64,000 nucleotides of DNA, taken from the NCBI GenBank assembly GCA_035764005.1, contig DASTZZ010000069.1, positions 176,868-240,867 on the forward strand, written 5' to 3'. The position numbers and the translations under genes were made by a program. The first letter of the stretch is position 1; every line of letters starts with the position of its first letter. Below, in pieces: positions 1 to 8,593 of this stretch. Below the pieces are notes generated by a model that was not told the origin of the DNA, did not search any database, and saw only the letters and a list, made by a program, of their open reading frames with translations. The DNA comes from Terriglobales bacterium. GTDB lineage: Bacteria; Acidobacteriota; Terriglobia; Terriglobales; Acidobacteriaceae.

Positions 1-5
1 TCGCC

Positions 6-21
6 CTGCCTTAATTAACAG
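6..21. promoter_or_regulatory. CTG-N10-CAG dyad upstream of first response regulator
   Basis: CTGCCTTAATTAACAG has the exact CTG-N10-CAG spacing of the repeat that recurs through the window, but only the outer bases pair. It ends 78 nt before the ATG of the regulator at 100. Its weak inner bases make it one of the poorer copies. Confidence 0.4.
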
Positions 22-99
22 ACAATTCTTCGCTGTGACAGGCTGTTTCGTGTTACGCTTCCCAGCCTCCGGCCCGAATGCCTCTCGGAGATACATACG

Positions 100-813
100 A
101 TGAATAAGCCGACTGTATTGCTTGCTGACGACCACACGATGATCGCCGAAGCATTTCGACATCTGCTCGAGCCCCATTATCAAATTGTAGCTACCGTAAC
201 TGATGGTCGCGCACTACTTGACACCGCGTTCGAGCTTAGACCCGATGTAGTAGTAGTAGACATCGGTATGCCGCTGTTAAACGGCTTATCAGCCGGACAA
301 CAACTCAAACAAAGGATGCGGAAGACAAAACTCGTCTACGTAACCATGAATGAAGATCCTGATGTTGCCGCCGAAGCTCTTCGGACGGGCGCTTCGGCGT
401 ACCTCCTGAAGAGTTCAGCCGCTTCAGAACTTTTGAAGAGTATTCACGAGGTCTTAAGAGGCGGCAGCTACATTACTCCCAGAATTAAGACGTCCATCGA
501 AGACTCCTTTATTCGTTCCAATAAGCCAAAAACTGCCGAGAAGAAGTTGACGCCACGCCAGATCGAAGTTTTGCAGCTTTTGGCTGAGGGTAAGACGATG
601 AAAGAGGTGGGCGCCTTATTGTCTCTTACGGCGCGTACTGTCGCCTTCCACAAATATAGAATCATGGACGTTCTGAATTTCAAGAGCAATGCTCAGTTAG
701 TACAGTTTGCTCTCAGAAATAACATTGTGGCGCAGGATCCATTTTCAGTGAGCAAGCTTGCTCCGCGATCTGCAACATCTGAGCGCAATGACCCGGAACG
801 ACGAAGCGCATAG
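100..813 (+). CDS. NarL/FixJ-family response regulator (receiver + LuxR-type HTH)
   Basis: This is a two-component response regulator. An N-terminal receiver (residues 4-120) has the acidic pocket D10/D11, phospho-acceptor D54 in VVVVDIGMP, T82 and K104. A LuxR/GerE-type helix-turn-helix follows at about residues 150-208, starting LTPRQIEVL. A GGAG lies 11 nt before the ATG. The protein closely resembles the next gene, with the shared recognition-helix string RTVAFHKYRIM, so the two are tandem paralogues. No histidine kinase is adjacent; candidate partners are the NarL-type kinases at 21170 and 38868. LuxR-type HTH domains often bind CTG-N10-CAG palindromes, and such dyads precede many genes here including this one, so it is a candidate master regulator. 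The family is certain; the target is inferred. Confidence 0.95.
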   Translation: MNKPTVLLADDHTMIAEAFRHLLEPHYQIVATVTDGRALLDTAFELRPDVVVVDIGMPLLNGLSAGQQLKQRMRKTKLVYVTMNEDPDVAAEALRTGASAYLLKSSAASELLKSIHEVLRGGSYITPRIKTSIEDSFIRSNKPKTAEKKLTPRQIEVLQLLAEGKTMKEVGALLSLTARTVAFHKYRIMDVLNFKSNAQLVQFALRNNIVAQDPFSVSKLAPRSATSERNDPERRSA

Positions 814-856
814 AACTTTCCCGCTGTACCTTCACGCCTGGTCCGCGGCCACACGG

Positions 857-872
857 CTGTAACGATTGCCAG
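857..872. promoter_or_regulatory. CTGNCA-N4-TGNCAG dyad upstream of second response regulator
   Basis: CTGTAACGATTGCCAG is an exact CTG-N10-CAG, with a consensus right half TGCCAG. It ends 81 nt before the ATG at 954, which suggests autoregulation if a LuxR-type regulator is the binder. No convincing -10 hexamer was seen. Confidence 0.55.
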
Positions 873-953
873 TGTCGCTAACCTTGTACTCCGCATAGGT
901 TCATCTAGGATTGTCACTCAGCCTATGTCACGCAGAGAACGCTGAGATTCGCA

Positions 954-1727
954 ATGCTTAAACGCATTGCGCACCGCGCCAAAGTGAAGCCTCAACTTGC
1001 AAAAACGTCCGTCCCGGGGCAGTACGTGCTCCAGGCTGAACCATATGAGTTCGCTCCAACGGGCGGAGGAGCCAGACCCGCGCTGGCCCCGAAACGTCCT
1101 CGCGTGCTTTTGGCCGATGACCACACGTTAGTGGCCGAAGCCTGCAAAAACTTGCTGGAGGCCGAGTTCGAAGTGGTGGGAATTGTCGCGGACGGACGAG
1201 CCCTGCTCCGCGCAAATGCGGTATTGAAGCCGGACGTAATTGTGAGCGATATCGCGATGCAATCCCTCAACGGTCTCGATGCGGGAGAGCAGATCAAGCT
1301 CGGAAATCCTGATGTAAAGCTTGTGTATGTGACGATGATTCCCGATCCGGAGCTTGCGGCCGAAGCTTTTCGCCGCGGAGCCTCAGCATACTTGCTTAAG
1401 ACCTCCGCAATTCCCGAATTGATTACCGCCGTGAAAGAAGCGCTCAATGGTCGAGTCTACATTTCACCTCAAGTCACGAAGGACGCCTTAGCGGAGTTTT
1501 TAAGAACTCATAAGCGCGACCACGGCGCTAGATCTCTAACTCCGCGCCAGCGAGAAGTGTTGCAGCTCCTCGCAGAAGGCCGATCGATGAAAGAGGCTGC
1601 TAGCGTGCTCAATCTCACAACGCGCACTGTGGCATTTCATAAATATCGAATCATGGCAGCTCTCGGACTCACTACGAATTCAGAGCTTGTACAGTATGCG
1701 ATTCGAAATTTCATTATTCCTGGGTGA
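954..1727 (+). CDS. NarL/FixJ-family response regulator, paralogue of the preceding gene
   Basis: A 257-residue response regulator. A 45-residue N-terminal extension precedes the receiver (residues 50-165), which has acidic residues D55/D56, phospho-acceptor D99 in VIVSDIAMQ, T127 and K149. A LuxR-type HTH follows, starting LTPRQREVL. The proline that normally follows the phospho-Asp loop (MP) is Q here. The extension may be partly artefactual: no strong ribosome binding site precedes the ATG, and no better start exists before the receiver. It sits 140 nt behind its paralogue with a dyad in the gap, so it probably has its own promoter. It is the second candidate binder of the dyads. Confidence 0.93.
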   Translation: MLKRIAHRAKVKPQLAKTSVPGQYVLQAEPYEFAPTGGGARPALAPKRPRVLLADDHTLVAEACKNLLEAEFEVVGIVADGRALLRANAVLKPDVIVSDIAMQSLNGLDAGEQIKLGNPDVKLVYVTMIPDPELAAEAFRRGASAYLLKTSAIPELITAVKEALNGRVYISPQVTKDALAEFLRTHKRDHGARSLTPRQREVLQLLAEGRSMKEAASVLNLTTRTVAFHKYRIMAALGLTTNSELVQYAIRNFIIPG

Positions 1728-1770
1728 GTACTGCAGCAATGTTCTCGGTCGAGCCCGCCTTCTGACGAAT

Positions 1771-1786
1771 CTGACAGTTTTGCCAG
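1771..1786. promoter_or_regulatory. CTGNCA-N4-TGNCAG dyad upstream of BON-lipoprotein operon
   Basis: CTGACAGTTTTGCCAG is a near-perfect dyad (CTGACA / TGCCAG). A -10-like CTATCT lies at 1809-1814, 22 nt downstream, placing the dyad in an activator-like position for the 1880-5146 gene group. Confidence 0.65.
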
Positions 1787-1879
1787 TTAGAACATGGCGA
1801 AAGATCATCTATCTGTAAGTCGTCCGTGATCAGGTATTAGCTGTTGCATTGCGACTCGGCTGATTCCAGGAGTACGTTC

Positions 1880-2776
1880 ATGCTGGCGCGAAGAACATTG
1901 CTATGGTCAATGATTGCAAGTGCTGCACTTCTGGCTTGCTCTCACAAGCCAAATGACGCAAAAATTACGGAAGACATTCAGTCGAAAGCCGCTGCCGACC
2001 CGGTTGTCAGTGGTTCAGATGTACACGTCACTTCAGACAAGGGAAAAGTTACTCTAACTGGAACAACGGCAAGCCAGGCCGCACGCGATCAACTTGAAAG
2101 CATAGTCAGGCAAGAGCCTGGCATCGTCGACATGGAGGACGACACCTCTGTCGCGTCGGCGACTGATTTTGCATCGACGTCGGGACCGGCGATGGCATCC
2201 TATCGTGAAGCTACTCCACCTGCGGCTCTACGCGTTTCTCCAGCTCCTCCGCCTCCACCCAAACCAATTGTAGTTCCGGCAGGAACGACGCTGACGATTC
2301 GAACTAATCAGGCGCTCGGGAGTAAGGCCAGTCAAACCGGACACGTTTTCAACGGCACAATCTTGACTCCGGTCACAATCGACGGAGTGTTGGTTATCCC
2401 CACTGGATCAGAAGTTATGGGGATCGTCAAAGAAGCAAAGAAGGCTGGACGTTTCAAAGGAGGAGCGGTGTTGAGACTGTCGTTAGAGTCTGTAACCGTG
2501 AATGGTCACACCTATAACCTTCAGGCCGAGGAAGTCAGCCAAACCTCCACCGGGAAGGGCAAACGCACAGCAGGCGTGATAGCCGGAGGAACAGGCTTGG
2601 GCGCGGCAATCGGTGGAATAGCTGGAGGTGGGACTGGCGCGGCCATCGGAGCACTCACTGGAGCTGCGGCAGGCACGATCGGAGCGGGAACGACAGGAAA
2701 GCGAGACATCGATTTGCCTGCAGAGGCCGCTTTGAGCTTCAAACTGACTCAGCCTCTCAAACTGAAACCCGCCTAA
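1880..2776 (+). CDS. BON-domain lipoprotein with glycine-zipper C-terminal region
   Basis: The start is the ATG at 1880 because AGGAG lies 8 nt before it and a lipoprotein signal begins there: lipobox LLAC with lipidated C20. One BON domain (about residues 28-90) precedes a proline-rich linker. A C-terminal region starts at VPAGTTLTIRTNQ and contains a Gly/Ala zipper (about 228-275, GGTGLGAAIGGIAGG). BON domains are usually envelope-associated and osmotic-stress linked; the zipper suggests membrane contact. Only 51 nt separate it from the DUF3300 gene, so the BON, DUF3300 and DUF2950 genes probably form one operon driven from the dyad at 1771. The exact role is unknown. Confidence 0.88.
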   Translation: MLARRTLLWSMIASAALLACSHKPNDAKITEDIQSKAAADPVVSGSDVHVTSDKGKVTLTGTTASQAARDQLESIVRQEPGIVDMEDDTSVASATDFASTSGPAMASYREATPPAALRVSPAPPPPPKPIVVPAGTTLTIRTNQALGSKASQTGHVFNGTILTPVTIDGVLVIPTGSEVMGIVKEAKKAGRFKGGAVLRLSLESVTVNGHTYNLQAEEVSQTSTGKGKRTAGVIAGGTGLGAAIGGIAGGGTGAAIGALTGAAAGTIGAGTTGKRDIDLPAEAALSFKLTQPLKLKPA

Positions 2777-2827
2777 TGTATTCAAAAAGGCCGCCGAATT
2801 GTAAAGACGTGACACAGGAGACTAAAG

Positions 2828-4141
2828 ATGAAGATAGCCCACGAACTCATTCGCAAAATGCTGACTTTGGTTTGCATCGCGTTGATAGTCCCTGGGGAAA
2901 CAGTTATGACGTGGGCGCAGGATGCAGGACAACAACAGGCCAAAATCCCCCCAGATCAGCTTGACTCGCTGGTTGCTCCTATCGCTCTCTACTCAGACCC
3001 CTTACTCGCGCAAACGCTCGCCGCTTCTACATATCCGTTGGAAATTATCCAGCTTCAGCAATGGCTGGAAAAGAATAAGTCTCTTAAAGATAAACAATTG
3101 GCAGATGCCGTTAAAAAGCAGGATTGGGACGCTAGTGTTCAGGCCATGGCCGCTTTTCCCGATCTGGTCAAACAACTTTCTGACAATATCAAATGGACAA
3201 CGGATTTAGGCAATGCATTTCTGGCACAGCAGAGCGATGTAATGGACGCGGTTCAGCGCATGCGTGTTAAAGCAAAAGACAATGGAAACTTGAAATCCAG
3301 TGATCAACAAAAAGTTGAGACCAAGGTTATCGAGAACAAGAGCGTCGTGGTGATTGAACCTTCCAGTCCGGAAGTCATTTATGTCCCCAGTTACAATCCA
3401 ACCGTCGTTTATGGAGCCCCGGCTTATCCTTATCCACCGATTGCTTATCCGCCACCTGGTTATTACGCCGCCGGCATGGCGCTTTCGTTCGGAGTCGGCG
3501 TTGCGATGGGAGCAGCCTGGGGAGGGTGCTGTGGCTGGAATGCTGGATGGGGTGGAAATAACAACGTCTACATCAATAACAATAACAATTTCGTAAATAA
3601 CTCAAATCGAAACTACAACCGACAAAACGTCAATAACAGGCAAACCGTGAATCGTGGCAATGGCAACACATGGCAACACAATCCACAACATCGCGGCGGA
3701 GCACCGTACTCCAATAGCCAGCTTGCAAATAAGTACGGCGGCACTGCGAGGGGTTCCTCGACAGCAGCGCGCCAGGCCAGCGCTCGCCAGAATATTCAGC
3801 GTTCAGGTGGTCGCCCGCAAACGGGCACGGCAGACCGAGGCGGGTTCGGAGCGCAGAACAGTTTCCGAGATGGCGGCGGAAGTGGGAGAGCATCTGCAGG
3901 CACCACGGGTCGAGCGAACGGGGGAGCAAATTTGAGCGGTGGCGATCGAGTCGGGAATAGAAGTGTCTCATCATCTGGAAGTTCGCGGGGCTCTGGAGCA
4001 TTCGGCGGCTCCAGCGGTATGAGCGGCAACTCAGCGCGGGCAAGCAGTCAGCGCGGCGCTTCGAGCCTCAGCGGTGGCAGATCTGGAGGCAGCAGCTTTG
4101 GCGGCAGTCGAGGTAGCAGAGGCGGCGGTCGACGTCGGTAA
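2828..4141 (+). CDS. DUF3300 family exported protein (copy 1)
   Basis: A secreted or periplasmic protein with a signal peptide (about residues 1-31, ending TWAQ). The DUF3300 domain (about 38-230) is recognised from LDSLVAPIALYSDPLLAQ and from VYVPSYNPTVVYG. The C-terminal half is low complexity: an Asn-rich stretch, then Gly/Ser/Arg-rich sequence ending in GGGRRR. A conserved island, WQHNPQHRGGAPY, is shared with copy 2 at 27248. AGGAG lies 7 nt before the ATG. The DUF2950 gene follows 27 nt later, the same order as in copy 2, so the two products very probably work together. No function is known for the family; the basic tail could bind polymer or nucleic acid, but that is speculation. Confidence 0.93.
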   Translation: MKIAHELIRKMLTLVCIALIVPGETVMTWAQDAGQQQAKIPPDQLDSLVAPIALYSDPLLAQTLAASTYPLEIIQLQQWLEKNKSLKDKQLADAVKKQDWDASVQAMAAFPDLVKQLSDNIKWTTDLGNAFLAQQSDVMDAVQRMRVKAKDNGNLKSSDQQKVETKVIENKSVVVIEPSSPEVIYVPSYNPTVVYGAPAYPYPPIAYPPPGYYAAGMALSFGVGVAMGAAWGGCCGWNAGWGGNNNVYINNNNNFVNNSNRNYNRQNVNNRQTVNRGNGNTWQHNPQHRGGAPYSNSQLANKYGGTARGSSTAARQASARQNIQRSGGRPQTGTADRGGFGAQNSFRDGGGSGRASAGTTGRANGGANLSGGDRVGNRSVSSSGSSRGSGAFGGSSGMSGNSARASSQRGASSLSGGRSGGSSFGGSRGSRGGGRRR

Positions 4142-4168
4142 ACAAGCTCTATTATCGAGGTATTTGCA

Positions 4169-5146
4169 ATGAAGATTACATTCTCAAAGCTTGTCCTGTG
4201 GATGGGCGTTTTGGTTGCATCCACCTGTTTAGCGTTAGCCCCCGCTGCTGGGCAGAGCCAGGCAGACACCGCAGTTCCACAAAAGGCATTTGCTACACCT
4301 CAGAGCGCTGTCGATGCCTTAGTTCGGGCCGCGGAATCCTACGATGTACCCGAGCTGTTATCGATCCTCGGACCTGATGGTAAAGACCTTGTCTCCTCCG
4401 CAGATCCAGTTCGTGACAAGAATGCAGCGAGTGCCTTTGCCGCTAAGGCAAAGAAAAAAAACGTGATCACTGTGGATAAGAAGAATCGAAATCGGGCAAC
4501 TGTGTCCGTTGGCAGCGATAATTGGCCTCTACCGATACCGCTGGTGAAGAGGAATTCGCTATGGTACTTCGATTCCAAGGAAGGCCATGATGAAGTTCTT
4601 CGGAGACGTATCGGCGCAAACGAATTGGACGCGATTCAAGTTTGCCGAGGTTACGTTGAAGCCCAGCGTGACTACTCGGCTCAGGCCCACGACGGAATCA
4701 ATCAGTATGCTCAAAAGATAATCAGCACTCCGGGTAAACAGGATGGATTGTATTGGCGAAATGAGGACGGAACTTCCGGTGGGCCGATCGGCGAAGCAGT
4801 AGCTCGCGCCATACAAGAAGGATACACGTCCAAAGGCCCATATCATGGCTACTATTTCAAAATTCTGAAAGGTCAGGGGCCGTCAGCGCCGCTCGGACGA
4901 ATTGACTATGTAATTCAAAACGTAATGATCGGGGGCTTTGCGCTGGTAGCTGTACCCGCTGAGTATAGGGTTACAGGTGTGCAGACATTTATTGTCAATC
5001 AGGATGGGACCGTGTATCAAAAGGATCTCGGACCAGATTCTCTTAATATCGCGAAACAAATGGAGCTATACGATCCCGACAAGTCATGGCGATCGACCAA
5101 TGATCAATGGCCGGAAGTTGCCCAGAACACAGCAGGCCCTCGTTAA
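4169..5146 (+). CDS. DUF2950 family exported protein (copy 1)
   Basis: A 325-residue exported protein with a signal peptide (about residues 1-29). It is assigned to DUF2950 from the segment IGANELDAIQVCRGYVEAQ, from GYYFKILKGQGP and from the C-terminal TGVQTFIVNQDGTVYQKDLGP. GAGGT lies 8 nt before the ATG. It is the last gene of the BON-DUF3300-DUF2950 group and is strongly similar to the protein at 26175. The function is unknown; constant pairing with DUF3300 indicates a shared envelope role. Confidence 0.93.
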   Translation: MKITFSKLVLWMGVLVASTCLALAPAAGQSQADTAVPQKAFATPQSAVDALVRAAESYDVPELLSILGPDGKDLVSSADPVRDKNAASAFAAKAKKKNVITVDKKNRNRATVSVGSDNWPLPIPLVKRNSLWYFDSKEGHDEVLRRRIGANELDAIQVCRGYVEAQRDYSAQAHDGINQYAQKIISTPGKQDGLYWRNEDGTSGGPIGEAVARAIQEGYTSKGPYHGYYFKILKGQGPSAPLGRIDYVIQNVMIGGFALVAVPAEYRVTGVQTFIVNQDGTVYQKDLGPDSLNIAKQMELYDPDKSWRSTNDQWPEVAQNTAGPR

Positions 5147-5218
5147 CACCCTCCAGCATAAACGTCCTGCGTCTCAGCCTGCCGCTTATTTCCTTTCATT
5201 GTCACTCCATAAAAGGCC

Positions 5219-5242
5219 AGCGGAGCGCCGTGGCGCCCCGCT
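5219..5242 (+). terminator. GC-rich hairpin after DUF2950 copy 1
   Basis: AGCGGAGCGCC and GGCGCCCCGCT pair over 11 positions with one mismatch and a very tight loop. No T-run follows, so it may stabilise the 3' end or act as an atypical terminator. Confidence 0.4.
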
Positions 5243-5557
5243 GTGGCTGAACAACATGCCGCTGAGCACTATTGTTACAGCCCTTCGGGTACTCTAGAAA
5301 ACACCTCAAGAGATAGCGACTAGAACAAATTACAGCGTAATGCCTGATCCAGTATTGGCTTCGGACAGTTCCCCCTCTGGTTTTGCGACACCGACTTTTG
5401 AGCTGCAGCTCTATATCTGTCAACACTAGCACGGTGTCATAATTACGAGTGACCTCTCAGGTAACCGCCATCGCGGCTCATAAATTATCGCATCTACCAT
5501 TATTATCAGCAGTCTCTCCCGCCTGCGGTAACGTAATTTCAAAACGACAGTTAATCC

Positions 5558-5573
5558 CTGTCACTGTTGGCAG
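5558..5573. promoter_or_regulatory. CTGNCA-N4-TGNCAG dyad upstream of OmpA-like gene
   Basis: CTGTCACTGTTGGCAG is an exact CTG-N10-CAG with CTGTCA and TGGCAG halves, ending 92 nt before the chosen ATG at 5666. Confidence 0.6.
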
Positions 5574-5665
5574 TACTCATATCACTGACTCTGCTTGAGA
5601 CTCCTAGTTGCACAAACAAGCTGACGTCATTAATAGCCCCGATGCCAGCTCTAGGAGAGTGTTCC

Positions 5666-7393
5666 ATGTTAAGAATCACTACATCTACTATGAAGAAGAT
5701 CTCCCTTGCATTCGGTGTGATGCTTCTTAGCATCTGCGGAATAGCGCAGGAGTATCCAAAAGCAGAGCTTACCCTCGACTACTCCTATCTCCATTTCGCG
5801 CCGGCACAAGCCTATACAAATAATCACAGTGTGAATGGCGGCGGTGGAGCATTCGTCTACAACTTCGCTAATCATTTTGGCGTGAAGATGGACTTGCAGG
5901 GATACAACAGCTTCACGAATACATTCACGATCCCTGCCAATCCATCGCTTCCGTCAGGAGCAAATGGCAGCGTGTCAGGCAATATGTTCACCTACCTCTT
6001 TGGACCGCAGCTCAAATTCCGTGGCGAGCACGTTCAGCTGCTGCTGGACGCATTAGGGGGCGCCGCTCACAGCAATGTTTATGGAAATGCTTTCAAGACG
6101 CTTTGCCAACCAATCGCCGGGGGTTGCTCGGGAGTTTCGGCGTCTCCTTCCAATAACGGGGCGGCGATGATGTTCGGAGGCGGAATTGACTTCCCGATTA
6201 ATCATCGCGTGTCTGTGCGAGCAGCTGAATTCGACTACCTTTTGACCCGATTCGGGAACTTCTTTACGCAATCAAACGCGAATCAAAATAGTTTTCGATA
6301 TTTGGGAGGCCTCACTTTTAATTTTGGTCTTCCCTCACCTGGAATTCCAACGGCGGCTTGCGTCGGCCATGACCTCGAAGCGCTGCCTGATGATCCGCCG
6401 CTTCCGGTGTCAGTAGAGACGACGCAATTTAACCCCAAGCATCCGCTCAGCTATCAATGGGAGAGCACAGGCGGAAAGGTTATCGGCGATGGAGCTTCAG
6501 CAAAGATCGATGTTACGGGGGCGGAACCTGGAACGTATCAGGTGACGTCAAGGGTTACGGATCCGAAGCAGAAGCAGAATAACGTTGCTTCTTGCAATCT
6601 GGCATTCACAGTTAAGCAGCCTCAGCCCCCAGTAGTCAGCTGTTCCGCGTCACCAGCCAGCATCGTAGCCGGCACGGCAACACCCGTGACGATCAACGTT
6701 CAAGGCAGTACGCCCGATGGTCGTCCGATCCAGTCACGCAAGTTCTCTGCGACTGCTGGTTCTGTCCAGGAAGGCCAGACTAGTGCAGGAGCGGCCGCAG
6801 GTGAGTGGGCTTCAATCGCAACATTGGACACATCTGGAGTTCAACCCGGGAAACTGGATGTCAACGTTGGAGTAACCGACACGCGTGGCCTGAGTTCGAG
6901 CTGCCTGGCTTCGGTGGATGTGCAATCGCCTCCTCCGCCGCCAGCACCTCCTGTAGTCGCGGAAACGCAAGTGGGAAAATGCGATTTCACGAATGGGAAA
7001 AAGCCTTCGCGTGTAGACAATGCGTGCAAGGCCGCACTTGATGACTCTGCGCTGAAGCTGAAGAACGAGCCCGATGGCAAGTTGGTGATCGTCGGATTTG
7101 CCGATGCTACAGAAGAGGCGAAATCTCCTGAGCTTGCTGCGGTACGCGCTTTTAACGCGAAATCGTATCTTGTGGGCGGCGAAGGAGGGCAAGGGATCGA
7201 TGCTTCTCGAGTCGAGATTCGCAAGGGTGCAGGTGAAGGCCAGAATGCAATTCTGTATTGGGTTCCGGCTGGTGGCAATTTCACCTCTGGGAACACAACC
7301 CAAATTGACGAATCCCAGATAAAGGCTGAGGCATCTGCGATCGCTAAGAAACCAAGGAAGCAATCAACAACGGCCGCGGTAAGTCCTCGCTAA
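5666..7393 (+). CDS. OmpA-family outer membrane protein with beta-barrel and Ig-like linker
   Basis: The ATG at 5666 is chosen because AGGAGAG lies 6 nt before it; a second in-frame ATG at 5690 starts the hydrophobic signal sequence. The mature protein begins with a beta-barrel-like segment (about residues 28-230, TLDYSYLHF). Ig-like or PKD-like repeats follow (about 240-440, with YQWESTGGKV), then a short Pro-rich linker and a C-terminal OmpA-like domain (about 455-550, GFADATEE and AVRAFNAKSYL). OmpA domains grip peptidoglycan, so the protein should tie the outer membrane to the wall. A strong hairpin follows the stop codon. The dyad at 5558 lies upstream. Confidence 0.88.
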   Translation: MLRITTSTMKKISLAFGVMLLSICGIAQEYPKAELTLDYSYLHFAPAQAYTNNHSVNGGGGAFVYNFANHFGVKMDLQGYNSFTNTFTIPANPSLPSGANGSVSGNMFTYLFGPQLKFRGEHVQLLLDALGGAAHSNVYGNAFKTLCQPIAGGCSGVSASPSNNGAAMMFGGGIDFPINHRVSVRAAEFDYLLTRFGNFFTQSNANQNSFRYLGGLTFNFGLPSPGIPTAACVGHDLEALPDDPPLPVSVETTQFNPKHPLSYQWESTGGKVIGDGASAKIDVTGAEPGTYQVTSRVTDPKQKQNNVASCNLAFTVKQPQPPVVSCSASPASIVAGTATPVTINVQGSTPDGRPIQSRKFSATAGSVQEGQTSAGAAAGEWASIATLDTSGVQPGKLDVNVGVTDTRGLSSSCLASVDVQSPPPPPAPPVVAETQVGKCDFTNGKKPSRVDNACKAALDDSALKLKNEPDGKLVIVGFADATEEAKSPELAAVRAFNAKSYLVGGEGGQGIDASRVEIRKGAGEGQNAILYWVPAGGNFTSGNTTQIDESQIKAEASAIAKKPRKQSTTAAVSPR

Positions 7394-7449
7394 TCATGCA
7401 ACCAGCAGTTTACTTGCGCCTGTCAACCAACAGCCTGCGCAAGCCCAAA

Positions 7450-7477
7450 GCCCCCGCTGTAACGTTGCAGCGGGGGC
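7450..7477 (+). terminator. Strong hairpin after the OmpA-like gene
   Basis: GCCCCCGCTG (7450-7459) and CAGCGGGGGC (7468-7477) form a perfect 10-bp stem with an 8-nt loop, 56 nt after the stop codon. No T-run follows. It is the clearest terminator-like hairpin in the window. Confidence 0.6.
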
Positions 7478-7541
7478 AACCGCGGGAAGAATCTCTGTAC
7501 GTTATCCGACCATTCTGAATACCGATGTAACTGCCAAATAA

Positions 7542-7557
7542 CTGCGAAAACTGCCAG
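7542..7557. promoter_or_regulatory. CTGNCA-N4-TGNCAG dyad upstream of PPK2 gene
   Basis: CTGCGAAAACTGCCAG ends 34 nt before the ATG at 7592. A -10-like TTTAATAAT lies at 7580-7588, about 22 nt downstream. The start codon would then sit at or next to the transcript start, fitting the absence of a ribosome binding site (possible leaderless mRNA). Confidence 0.62.
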
Positions 7558-7591
7558 TTCTTTATGGGCACAATAACACTTTAATAATCCC

Positions 7592-8446
7592 ATGAATCTA
7601 GAGCTCTCAGACGCCTCTGTTCTCATACCGCTCTCAGATCGAAAGAACGGAAACAAAAGAAGCCAGCAAACGCCAACGATAAAACGCAAGCAGTACGAAC
7701 GCGAGCTTTGTAAGCTCCAGGCTAAGTTGGTCGAATTGCAGGAATGGGTGAAGGCAACAGGGGCTAAAATCGTTGTCATCTTTGAAGGCCGTGATGCAGC
7801 CGGCAAGGGCGGGGTCATTCACCGGATCATGGAGCGGGTGAGCCCTCGTGTGTTTCGACACGTAGCGCTGCCCGCCCCAACCGAACGGGAGAAGTCACAG
7901 CTCTATGCCCAACGTTATATGAAGGAACTACCGGCTGCAGGAGAGGTTGTTTTGTTCGACCGCAGCTGGTATAACCGCGCCCTCGTGGAGCATGTGATGG
8001 GCTTTTGCACAGCCAAGCAATATGAGGACTTCCTCAAAATGTGCCCATCATTCGAGGCCCTTCTCAAGAACAATGGCATCATCCTCGTAAAGTACTGGTT
8101 TGAGGTTAGTGAGGAAGAGCAGCACAAAAGATTTTTGAAACGCATTGAGGATCCGATGAGGCGCTGGAAGCTCAGCCCAATGGATCTCGAGTCTCATCGC
8201 CGCTGGTACGACTATTCGCGCGCTCGCGATGCTATGTTCGCTGCCAGCGACACACCTGAATCACCCTGGTACGTTGTCCACGCCGACCATAAACGACGTG
8301 CTCGATTGAATTGCATTAACCACCTTCTTTCGGTCGTCCCCTGGAGACAAATCCCGGCAACTAAAGTCACTCTTCCAAAGCGGCAAAAAGCAAACGGGTA
8401 CAAGTCACTCGAATGGACTTACCGTTTTATTCCGGAAAGATATTGA
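7592..8446 (+). CDS. ppk2: Polyphosphate kinase 2 family protein
   Basis: This cytosolic enzyme transfers phosphate between polyphosphate and nucleotides, with PPK2 members usually making NTP or NDP from polyphosphate. The 284-residue single-domain protein has the Walker A-like EGRDAAGKGG at residues 65-74, the lid and Walker B region with FDRSWYNRA, and the family string DPMRRWKLSPMD. A charged N-terminal 30-residue extension is poorly conserved. No Shine-Dalgarno sequence is visible. It stands alone between a terminator hairpin and a convergent glycosidase gene, with a dyad directly upstream, suggesting it answers the same stress signal as the envelope genes. The nucleotide preference cannot be read from sequence. 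Confidence 0.94.
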   Translation: MNLELSDASVLIPLSDRKNGNKRSQQTPTIKRKQYERELCKLQAKLVELQEWVKATGAKIVVIFEGRDAAGKGGVIHRIMERVSPRVFRHVALPAPTEREKSQLYAQRYMKELPAAGEVVLFDRSWYNRALVEHVMGFCTAKQYEDFLKMCPSFEALLKNNGIILVKYWFEVSEEEQHKRFLKRIEDPMRRWKLSPMDLESHRRWYDYSRARDAMFAASDTPESPWYVVHADHKRRARLNCINHLLSVVPWRQIPATKVTLPKRQKANGYKSLEWTYRFIPERY

Positions 8447-8593
8447 TCGCACGAAGGACCGCGACAGGCGCGGCGCTCGGTATCGCAATAGTCCTCCTCA
8501 TCGTAGCTCCGCGCTGCGCATTGTGCTATGGCCACTCTGGCTAGGAGGATACTAACTTCAATGTCATTACAAGCCAAGTCAAAGGCAAAGTGT

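Larger units (their letters stand above)
5147..5665. other. Non-coding gap with hairpin and one regulatory dyad
   Basis: This 519-nt stretch holds no credible gene. It contains a GC-rich hairpin just after the DUF2950 gene (5219-5242) and a CTG-N10-CAG dyad (5558-5573) serving the OmpA-like gene downstream. Confidence 0.7.
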
